Shown here: piece after piece, positions 54,601 through 64,000 of the stretch
Numbering within the stretch: position 1 is the stretch's first letter
How the letters are laid out: each line of letters opens with the position of its first letter
DNA from: Bombardia bombarda
Lineage: Eukaryota; Ascomycota; Sordariomycetes; Sordariales; Lasiosphaeriaceae
Assembly: GCA_030512295.1 (NCBI GenBank)
Contig: JAULSR010000002.1
Coordinates: forward strand, 5,394,001 to 5,458,000
Length of the DNA stretch: 64,000 bases
Reading direction: 5' to 3'
Program-made: the position numbers and the translations under genes
Notes under the pieces: generated by a model
The model's input: the letters and a program-made list of their open reading frames with translations, nothing else
Told to the model about the DNA's origin: nothing
Database searches by the model: none

Positions 54601-57600
54601 CGAGTCAGGAATGGAGACCCCTATCAGTGCGACGTCTAGCACCCAGCTCTTCATAGATGGCCTTACTGTTTACGGCCATCGTCTTTTCGGCTTGCCTCCT
54701 GCAGAGCCTACGTATCTTTGCAATTGGGACCTGTCGGTTGGGGCGGTCACTGGCGAGTGCACGGTAGAATTTCTGACAACCCTTATCAGGGGGCAATCGG
54801 CGTTCGGATTCTCTTTTGACGATGATGAAAATGCTCTGATATCCCCCGCCTCAATAGTTATGTACGATGTTACATTTTTCCGCACATCTGTGCAGTCAGT
54901 CTGTCTCTGGCTTCATATCGAGGAAGCCGCATTCCTCTTCTCAACAGGACCTATCACCGCCGATTACAATGATTGGGCACGTTCCCACTACTCTAAACGA
55001 ACTGACATCAAAATACCTAACATCAAGTTATCGTGTATTAACGCTGAATCGGCCACAAGGCACAAGTCGCGACCGCATCATCCGGTCGAGACAGATGCAC
55101 TTGTGGAGACGAGTCTTTGCGTGTCTATAATTGGACGAAAGTTCAACTTTTCAACTGAACGAAAGCTGCAACAAGAACTAGTACACCGGGAAGACCAGCG
55201 GACACGCAGAACACCTTTCCTTATGCTGACGGGGTTTGCGAACGACATTGTCCCTGAACCGGTGGATCCTCCTGCCCAGAGCGTCCCGCCTGTTCCGCTG
55301 CCTACTACAGCAAAAGATATCGAGGATGACAGGACGACGTTGAATTCTATGGGAACCTCCAGACGTTCTCCTGGGTTGAGACACAAAAGCTCATTCTTGT
55401 CCCTTGCAAGCTCCGAGAGCAGCATAGTACGACCGTCCAGACAATCAAGCGCGAAGGCGACGTTTTCTGGTGGTCTTCACCCTCTGTCTTCTACCGAGCC
55501 GCGGTCTGGCAGAAACAAAGGCCCTTCTATGCACACTAGAGAGCTTTCAGCTTCCACTCGCCATTCTGCATTCTACAGTGCGACTGGCGATCACAATGAC
55601 CGTCAAGATGTCGTTCATAATACAGTCGCATTTTCAAGTCAGTATTTTGCCCCATACTTTCCGCTCGAAAATTTGGAACCGAATCACAGAGAGGCAATGA
55701 AACAAAGCATCGAAAAGGACGATGACGAGAGGATGGAAACGGAATCGGCTCAGTTTGACCTACGTGATATTGATCCAAATATACTGAGCGAGGACTGTGC
55801 GTACTCGAGCACTCTGGTTGAAATGCCATCAGGCTTGACGGCTTTCTGCAACCCCACAGCATTGCGATATGTTGTTGCTCTGATATCTGCTCTACAGCCG
55901 TCTGAACCAGATGATATCCTGGACTACCTTCAGGTCGACTCCATGAAGGAGATATTCGACATGCAGAAGGACCAGAAAATGAATGGACACATTAACGATT
56001 TGCTGATCAGGATACCGCGCGCTAATATTCGGTTCATCAACGCTTCTGAATTGAACTCGTCTGACTCTCCAGGAGAGGAACAAGACCAATACGACGCGAC
56101 AGTCACTAAGCTTGCATTTGCGTCGCGGGCCGAGACCAGGTGGGAGGATTCATTCAAGCCTGAGTCGAAAGAGACCCGACGTTCTTTTCACCTGAGACTG
56201 AAGTCGGTAGGGATGTCTGCTGCCGAGAGATGTAATAATATGGACAGTTCCCAGGCTGCCGTCATGGGCCAGATCGAGAATGTGATGGTCTCATTGGGGG
56301 ATAGAGACGTCACATATCTCGATGTCGACGTGGGAAATATCCAGGGGAGTACCTCTTCGGAGAAGATTGAATACCTGGCATCGTTGATTCATCGTACTGG
56401 CACTCTTGGCTCTGATCTTGGCCGTCTGTTCTCTGAGGCTGCATCACGAGAAAAGAGCCTGACAAAATGTTTGGTTCAGCGGCTTGTCGGAGGCGGCCAA
56501 GAGGCCCCAGACCCAGCCTTCTTGATCCGGCCATCTGCCGTTCTTCGATCTGCGCCCCATCACCTGCGAACCTTTGACTCGTGGAAGCTCACAATGCGCC
56601 TTCGCCAAATGTGGGCAATTCGTTGCCCTAACGATCGGGAGCACATTAGGTTCGACTGTCTTGGACCGAATCACGACCTGATACCTGAGCTTAGACAGGA
56701 GGTTGTGCACGCTTTCGAGAAATGGCGGAGCTGGGACCTAGAGAACCTTTCTGAAAGCGTCCTCCTGAACATCATATTTGGCCCCAAGGAAAATATGCCG
56801 AAGCCGGCGTCTCAAAAGAAACCAACCCTTGCCGTTGCTAAAATCAAGCGGCTTCAACTCATCCTCGACCCGGGGCCGAAACAGAATGAGGTGGCGATTC
56901 TCGATCTTACAGCGAGGCTTGAGACCAAAAATATTCCACCAAACCAGACCGTGGGCGGTGGTGCGGATACTGGTGAACGGACGACCATCTTAAACATTTA
57001 TTGTGGCGATGGTGCCGTTAACCTGAACTGGGAACTGTGCGAATTGGCTGATGGCATACTCAAGTTGGCCAACAAGATGCAATCTGAACCAGATAGCCCA
57101 CCGGAGAAGGTCTCAGTTGTATCTTCCCAATCTTCCCCGAAGAAGACGACAAAGCAGAGCATTCATTGTGTTGTTTCACTTGGTCGAGGCTCTTTTGCTT
57201 TCGAGGCTATTAACCTTCACAGCTCCTCGTTCGGCAATGGGATGAAGGCGTCCCTGCTAAGTAGGACAGGGGCTGACGACCTCATAGACACAAACTTCAT
57301 TTTCAGCTGCGACTCGGTGACTTCCAGCCTTCGAAGCCACTCCCAGGGGCTTGCAAAGTTCTCCATGGAGAAGCCGAGCCTTTTCGTCTCACATGAGTTC
57401 CATGCGACCCAAACGACAGACAGCCACATTATTAAAGCAACGGCAAACAGCAAGTACTTGAGTCTGGCGGTGAAGCAAGACCCAATCAATTTAGCAGAGG
57501 TCTTGGATCTTGTGGTCCGTGATGAAATCTCGCAGCTTTACAGACTCAAGAACCGATTTCCTTCCTCCACCCATTCGCCTTCACCAGCCAAGAGGATTGT

Positions 57601-60600
57601 TGACCGATTGTCCGCCTTCAGGGTGAATGTCGCTATGTTCATGGACCAATACACCATCAGTCTACCACTGCTTCGCTCCCTGACATACACGGTTCATGGA
57701 ACAGTTGCCCGAATGGCTATGGCGGCCAATTTTGGCACAGAGATTATCTTTGATTTTGATATCAAGGAGAACTCGCATGAAATGCAGACCAAGGTAAACA
57801 ACGTGTCCAGGAGTATCTCGCTTCTGCAAATCCCACCAACCAATGGGCAGATCAAAAGCCACATGGACAAAGGGGAGCATTCAGTCAGCATCTTTGCATC
57901 TCTCGAGTTGGTGCAACTGGATGCTTCCTCGGTTTACAGCCTCCTATCGGCTCTGAATCGACCCGAGATCTCAAATGCCATCACCGAATTACAGCAACAA
58001 GGCAAGATTATCCAAGAGCATATCAGAGATATTACCGGAGAGGATCAGTCCATGGCAGCTGTTCCTGCTGAAAAGGACTCGGCCGTTCTGGCTTACGCGG
58101 TCCATTTGACTTTTGCTGGCCTCAAAGTCTTCGGAAACAGCCCTCTTGAATCGGCAGTGGCGCCGTTGGCTCATATATCGTTCACTCTGGACAGCATCCA
58201 TCTTTCTATGGCCAACCGAGTCGAGCAGCATGGCCCGACTCTGGCGTACCCAGAGTTTCGTATTAGTCTGAGACACATTGCCTTTGATATTCAGAAGGGC
58301 AGCGCTGACGCAATGACTTCATGTGGAAATCTTGCATTTGGAGCCCTGATTACTGCCTCTTCGCGGCCCAGCGAGGATGGAAAAGAAAAGAGATTCTTTC
58401 ATGTCAAGAGTGACGGATTTGAAGTCAACCTCTTCCCTGACACTGTGTCCACAGTTGTTGATGTGCTTGGTTATATGGGCGACAAAATCAAGGATCTTGA
58501 TACGTCCCGGGAGCTCGAATATCTTCGAAAGCTCAGACAATCAAAACCACGTATCGCTATCAACGATGCTGAAGAAGAGGAGGAAGCGGACATAATCGAC
58601 GCCTTTTTGTCGTCTATCACGTACACATTTGAGATATGCGACATACGTATCGCCTGGTTGGTCAATAAGCCAGACGAGGAGCCGACCGTGGGCAAGGAAG
58701 ATCTTGTTCTTTCTCTGCAAAAGATTGAGTTTGGTACCCGGACAAGAAACTCAGCCAGACTTACGATTGAGAATCTACAACTCCAGATGGTGTCGGCATT
58801 GCATGAGGGGAAACAGCGTTCGCCAAACTCTGCTTTGTTGCCAGAGATCATGTTCAACATCGCCTATGTGTCCACGTCCAATGCCCGTCGGCTGGCGTTC
58901 CAGGCCGTGGGCAAGTCTCTGGACCTTCGTCTTACATCTGGCTTCATCATTCCTGCAGCCTATCTGAACAAGTCGATCAGTTTGTCGATAAAAAATGTTC
59001 AGCAAGCGTCTCAGAATTGGAATCCAGTCAAGTCGCCCATGGCACCGCCAACAAGCCCAGACCAGCCACAAGAAACTCGGCAAAGGAATATTCTGGGAAG
59101 CAGAAGGCTGGAATCTCTGCTTGTTGATGCAGACTTTGCTGGGGCGGTTGTTTATTTATCTGGGAAGAAAACCCCAGCAGACGTGTTTCCGGCCACCAAG
59201 GCAACAAGGCTCAACCAGGCTGGGAAATACGGACAGTTTGGCCAGGATGATTCAACAAGCACTACTACACTTCGCTCTCCTGGCCTGGCCTTGAAGATGG
59301 AATACAGAGACAACGGCAGAGAAGATCCTTCCCTATATGCTGAAGTCAAAATCGACGCCTCAAGCAACATCCTGTATCCATCAGTGGTCCCGTTGATTAT
59401 GGATATCAGTAACAGTGTTAAGGCCGTAGTGAGCAGACAGGCTGGCGACAATAAACCTCAACTTCTACAGCAGGAGGTGGCGGCCAAAGTCAAGTTAGCC
59501 GAAGAGGAGAGTATTTTGACTGCGGACCCAACCGCTGTGCTGGGCCGTATGAAGCTGAACCTTGGCCTGCGCATCTGCAAGCAGGAGTTCTCATTGAGCT
59601 GTCAGCCTATCGCACGCGTAGCAGCCACCGCCAGCTTTGAAGATGTTTACTTCACAGCCCACACCGTGCGCTCGATGGACCAGGGTAATTTCTTTGCCAT
59701 CTCGGGAGCGTTTACGAATCTCCAGGCTTCAGTTCAACATGTCTACTCCAGAGAGTCTACGGGCAGCTTCAAGGTCCAGTCAATTGTCTTGTCCTTGATG
59801 AATAGCAAGCACGTCAGCGGTACGAGCGGAGTGTCTGCAATTCTCAAAGTCAGCCCAATGGAAGTATCGATGAATGCAAAACAGCTGCAGGACTTTATGC
59901 TTTTCCGCGAGATTTGGCTGCCTCGGGATGTGACAAAGACCGCGTCATCCCCTGTGGCCAAGCTTACTACAGAGACGTCTCAGGGGCATCTTGTGCAGCG
60001 CTATCAACAGGTGGCCGCGACTGCTGCTTTCCCCTGGACGGCTACCATCTCCATCTCTGCCCTGAAAATCGTCGTCGATCTTGGGCAGGCTCTAGGCAAA
60101 TCCACCTTCTCCATTACTGAATTCTGGGTGTCATCTAAGAAAACCTCAGACTGGGAGCAAAACCTTTGCCTTGGCTTCCAGATGATCGGCATTGAAAGCA
60201 CCGGCCGAATGAGCGGCTTTGTAGCTTTGCAGGATTTCAAACTACGCACTTCCATCAAGTGGCCTGAGCGAGAGCAAGCGCTTAACGAGACGCCTATGAT
60301 ACAAGCCTCGGTGGGATTCAGCCAGCTTAGAGTCAAGGCCGCTTTCGATTATCAGGCCTTTCTTGTCGCGGACATCACGTCCCTCAAGTTCCTCATGTAT
60401 AACGTTCGGCTTAGCCGGGACGGTAGTGGAGATCGCCTCGAAGCCATATTCGACGGTGAGGCCGTCCAGATCTTTGGGACAACTAGCTCAGCCTCTCAGG
60501 GAGTGGCGCTGTACCAGGCCTTCCAGAAGCTTGTCCAGGAGCGCAAAGCAAACTTCGAGACGTCGTTGAGGGAAATTGAGCGCTTCATGAAGCGCAAATC

Positions 60601-61543
60601 CGTGTCAACGCCAGCGGCGGCTGTCGTCGAGCCCCTCAGCAGCCTGGGCAAATCCAGGACAGAGGACAAGGCGCTTCTCAAGTCACCCATCTCGCTCGAC
60701 ACGGACGTGGTGGTCACACTCAAGACACTCAACCTGGGCGTCTTCCCAAACACCTTCTCGGACCACCAGGTATTCAAGATGGAGGCGCTGAACGCACAGG
60801 CACGGTTCACGGCCAGCATCGAGAAGCGCCGGATCCACAGCGTCCTCGGGCTGACGCTGGGCCAGCTGCGCATCGGGCTGGCGGGCGTCAGGAACACGGG
60901 CGCCCCCAAGACGCTGAGCGAGCTGTCGGTCGAGGACGTGGTGCAGAGCGCCACGGGGTCCCGCGGCGGCACCATCCTCAAGGTGCCCCAGGTCGAGGCC
61001 GTCATGCAGACATGGCAGCACCCGGATTCGCGCCACATCGACTACATCTTCAAGAGCACCTTTGAGGGCAAGGTCGAGGTCGGCTGGAACTACAGCCGCA
61101 TCAGCTATATACGCGGCATGTGGGCCAACCACTCCAAGGCGCTCGCCCGCACCTGGGGCAAGGAGCTGTCGCCTGTCACGGCCATTCGCGTGACGGGTGT
61201 TCCCGAGAGCCCGGATGAGAGGGAGCAGAAGCTGCAGCAGCAGGAGCAGACAACATCAACAGCAACAACAACAACAACAACAACAACAACGCCAACAACA
61301 ACTAACAAAATCACGGCCGAGGTCAAGGTACCGCAGTCAAAATACGAGTACACGGCTCTGGAGCCGCCCGTCATCGAGACGCCGCAGCTGCGCGATATGG
61401 GCGAGGCCACGCCCCCGCTCGAGTGGATTGGGCTGAACAGAGACAGGTTACCCAACCTGACGCACCAGATTGTCATCGTCTCGCTGCTGGAACTGGCGGG
61501 CGAGGTGGAGGATGCGTATTCGAGGATTTTGGGGTCGTCTTGA
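51622..61543 (+). CDS. CSF1: CSF1, bridge-like lipid transfer protein (frame break near 53837)
   Basis: Giant rod-shaped lipid channel of the VPS13-related repeating-beta-groove group (BLTP1/Tweek/Csf1), anchored in the endoplasmic reticulum at contact sites. Exons 51622-51785 and 51839-61543. Intron 1 (53 bases) interrupts the N-terminal membrane anchor, which reads YSLFLGLLIVCGSLSVFFLL once joined. Directly after it is the Csf1 signature YRVYIDIQALQISLLGGRIF. The rest alternates beta-rich segments and disordered linkers; near the C terminus lies a polyThr tract coded by ACA repeats (61261-61289). The frame changes at the C5 run 53837-53841: DDWASGP in one frame, DYLVFTPFKYHLDLQL in the next. 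One extra C restores about 3289 residues, close to but longer than yeast Csf1. The start at 51622 is the first ATG giving an anchor; upstream exons cannot be excluded. Confidence 0.9.
61261..61289. repeat. ACA-type repeat coding polythreonine in CSF1
   Basis: About ten ACA units, in frame, encoding a Thr tract in the C-terminal linker. Confidence 0.85.
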
Positions 61544-62553
61544 TGAAGAGAAAGAGAGCTCCTAATATGTATATCAGTCTCTTTTCTTTGTGGTTCAAGA
61601 CCTGCTTAGTGCTTTGCCCGATATCAAGACTGGAGATGGGTGACTGAGGGGTGGGGTAAAGGGGAAACAGAAGGGATAGGGGGTGTAGAAAGGAGAAACG
61701 TAGAGAGGGATAGGGGAAAGGGGATATAATCAGACCCATAGACTACTAGTACCGTATGGCCAGGGGCAAAATAATTTAAGGCTTATTATTTAATAATCGA
61801 GCTCGGGAAATTGTAGTATGGATACTACTGTGTAGCAACGTGTTTGATCAATGACTAAAGAGAATGAAGATAGGCTAGTAGTTGATGTCGCATTTTAAGA
61901 GTTCTCGAGTCTGATGCAGTGGGCGTCAATGAAGGAACAAGGCTAAAAGCCAGTATCCTCACTTCCGAGATCTTTTGTACGCTTAAACAGGTTCAATAAT
62001 CCAAGGTATCTAGACATTAAGATACTCAGATAGAACGTACATGTGTGAATCCCATTCACTCTTCACAAGTAACAGGTTTTCGTTTTGTATAACAATTATG
62101 TATAAAATGTATACTATATCCAAAGGACCCTTGTTTTTTTTATTATACTTTTACAGTGACCAGTAGCCAGTTGAACGAAAAGATGATCTCTTTCCTGCAC
62201 CTTTCCCCCAAAACCAAGAGAAACAAAGGAAAGAAATGGTGCCCCTGCTGAAGGGAACGATTACAAACACTGGCATGTTTGGAATATTGTAGAAGGAAAT
62301 ATACACAACAATGTGTAGGGTAGGTATGATGAACAGGTTCAATGATGGTCGTATTCATAGAAATCATAAAAAAGAACATGACTGACAGGCGCATGGCATG
62401 AATACATGTACTGGGAGTATGTAGCAGGTAGGTAGGTAGTAAGCCAAGTAGCAGGTCGTTAATTATCGTGGTCCACACACATACACACATATACACACAC
62501 ATAAACACATAATGAGCGACAGAGAGACACAGACACCGAGAGTAAAAGAAAAC
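61544..62553. other. Intergenic region between convergent CSF1 and RBR ligase genes
   Basis: 1.0 kb without a gene. The middle (about 61740-62160) is AT-rich; there is a GTAG repeat near 62425-62440 and CA-rich simple sequence at 62473-62510. Confidence 0.5.
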
Positions 62554-64000
62554 CTATGCCGCCATCGACTGAGCGTAGTTCCCCTCGGGGGCACCAGGCT
62601 CGACATAGTTTCTCCACTCAAACACGCGATTCATGCCCCTCCCGGGCCCTGCAAGCCCAGCGAGAACCGATGGCTTCAGTGGGTCGTGTTTGTTGTGCTC
62701 GCGTGTGGCCTGGGGCGGACGCCTCTTGACGGTCGGGGCACGTGGGGATCCTGCCCCAGCCCCAGCCCCAGCAGCGGCACCGCCGCCGCCACCAGATGCT
62801 TTCTGCAGGCCTGCAGAGGCGATCTGCTCAAAGGACCTTGTGCTTCTATTGTTGGCAAAGAACTGTTCCTCCATCATGTGCATCCTGGGCATGGGAGCGG
62901 CAGATGGCGGCGCCGGAGCCATTGGCATTCCACCTGAACCCCCGCCGGGATGACCAACGCCCGGATGCGGGTACGTGTGACCGTGCGGGTGGGAATGCGG
63001 CGGCATCATGACGGGGCTCATGGGTCCCATTGGGCTCATGACGCCTCCCATGGACATAGGCATGGACATTGGAGGCATGAGTGGCCCAGGTCTGCCCCCA
63101 GAGTTGAAGCGGCCGGCAAGCCGCCTGTCGAGCGATGAGTTCCGTTTGGCACGAGATTTCTCGCCTGACGGGACTCGTCGGAGGTTGGGTTCGGGTGACG
63201 GGTGCCGGGATGGATGCCTTCTTTCAGGAGACGGACCGCGCCACCGCTCCGGAGAGTGATGTAATACTCCCCTAGTCCAACTTGCCCCGGGAACTCCATA
63301 GTCCATTCCGGAGCTTGGCATTTCAAAGGTAGAGTGCGGTGGGGGCGGCGCCGCTGGAGGGTGTATCTGGGGTGGTGATGGCACAATAACGGTTGCCGGT
63401 CGGCGACGGTACCCTTCGTCCATAAACTTGCGCCCACGATGATTTCCCAAATCCATAGTATCGCCCATATCTCTGCCATAGCCTTCATCCTCATCACGCA
63501 TACCCTCAAAGTCACCATATGAGTGCATCCTATGGGCCATGTGTTGCTCCTGTAGGCGGCGCAACAGCATGTCTTCTGATTCATAGCTCGCCGGCCGAGG
63601 GCGCATGTTGGGCGCCGGGGGAGCAGCCCCAACCTCAGACCGAAACGCCCGAGGTGACGGTGCCGAAGGGGGCGATGGCGGCGACGGCGGCACAGAACCA
63701 AAGCGTGTCCCACCGCCACCAGTAAAAGGATTGGACCGCGGGTTCATAGGAACTTGTGGCATACGTTCCAACGGATCGCTTTCGATGCCGTCAAAATTGA
63801 ACCACGGACATTCACATGTCTTCCACTTGGAACCACATATCATACAGAACTCAGCAGTGCAACGACTAGTTTTGGTGAAGAGTTAGCGATGCTGCATGGA
63901 ATCATGAAAAAAAATGAAAAAGAGAAGGTGCCTCACCATGTCATGTGATTACAGCCTTCTTTGAGCTCGACCATGGCTTTGCAACGGTAACACCGCTGCC
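62554..64000 (-). CDS. RBR-type E3 ubiquitin ligase, C-terminal part (partial)
   Basis: The 5' part lies beyond the window. Exons seen in coding order: 63937-64000 (partial) and 62554-63865, split by intron 63866-63936. The visible text CYRCKAMVELKEGCNHMT joined to CRCTAEFCMICG is the catalytic RING2 (Rcat) domain of RING-between-RING ligases; the Cys in GCNHM (63951-63953) aligns with the active-site Cys that carries ubiquitin in the ARIH1 family. CPWFNFDG follows. The remaining 420 residues are disordered, rich in Pro, Gly, Met and Arg, with MSMPMSMGG and an Ala/Gly tract, and end in EGNYAQSMAA. RING1 and the in-between-RING domain should lie just past position 64000. Confidence 0.88.

Noticed and set aside
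51622..61543. Assignment to FMP27/SABRE (BLTP2) instead of CSF1
   Set aside because: The N-terminal YRVYIDIQALQISLLGGRIF signature directly after the membrane anchor matches Csf1.
1..64000. Mobile elements or repeat-induced point mutation islands
   Set aside because: No transposase, integrase or reverse transcriptase motifs and no long AT-rich mutated duplicate; AT-rich patches are short.

Overview
This window looks like nuclear DNA of a filamentous ascomycete (Pezizomycotina, most likely a Sordariomycete; I cannot name the genus). The evidence is short introns of about 50-140 bases with GTRNGT donors and CTNAC-like branch points, a Zn2Cys6 regulator, fungal-type single-copy genes (PIM1/Lon, CSF1, RRG7, OLE1, MED21, GCP2, proteasome alpha-5), a tRNA-Arg with an intron, and gene deserts rich in microsatellites and in the TACCTAGGTA palindrome. 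I see no transposase, reverse transcriptase, viral gene, secondary-metabolite cluster or CRISPR array.

Layout. 1-3947: no gene, simple repeats. 3948-7400 (+): Zn2Cys6 transcription factor with a reading-frame break. 8055-9084 (-) and 9798-12866 (+): divergent proteasome alpha-5 (with a 13-base exon) and gamma-tubulin complex protein 2. 14819-18119 (-): seven-exon multi-KH RNA-binding protein. 18120-22275: gene desert. 22276-25548 (-) and 26063-26982 (+): divergent disordered nuclear-type protein and a HAD pyrimidine 5'-nucleotidase. 27376-27999 (-) and 28387-29325 (+): divergent MED21 and RRG7. 29680-30330 (-) and 31271-34725 (+): divergent acidic coiled-coil protein and mitochondrial Lon protease. 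34726-39379: gene desert with a 21-base G run. 39380-42358 (+): protein with an atypical kinase domain. 45292-47106 (+): stearoyl-CoA desaturase OLE1. 48044-48149 (-): tRNA-Arg(UCU). 48703-50792 (-) and 51622-61543 (+): divergent DUF300/TMEM184-type membrane protein and the very large lipid-transfer protein CSF1. 62554-64000 (-): C-terminal part of an RBR-type E3 ubiquitin ligase that runs off the window.

The genes are scattered housekeeping functions, not a pathway cluster. Loose links exist: RRG7 and Lon both serve mitochondrial maintenance; OLE1, the DUF300 protein and CSF1 all concern membrane lipids; the proteasome subunit and RBR ligase both belong to the ubiquitin system. Most neighbours are divergent or convergent pairs, so shared promoters are likely.

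The strongest anomaly is a set of single-base frame breaks. The transcription factor, Lon and CSF1 genes, and probably the kinase-like gene, each lose frame at a run of C, each time in the same direction (as if one C were missing), although the protein on both sides is intact and family-like. Assembly error at homopolymers is the simplest reading; slippage during transcription or translation is a less likely one.
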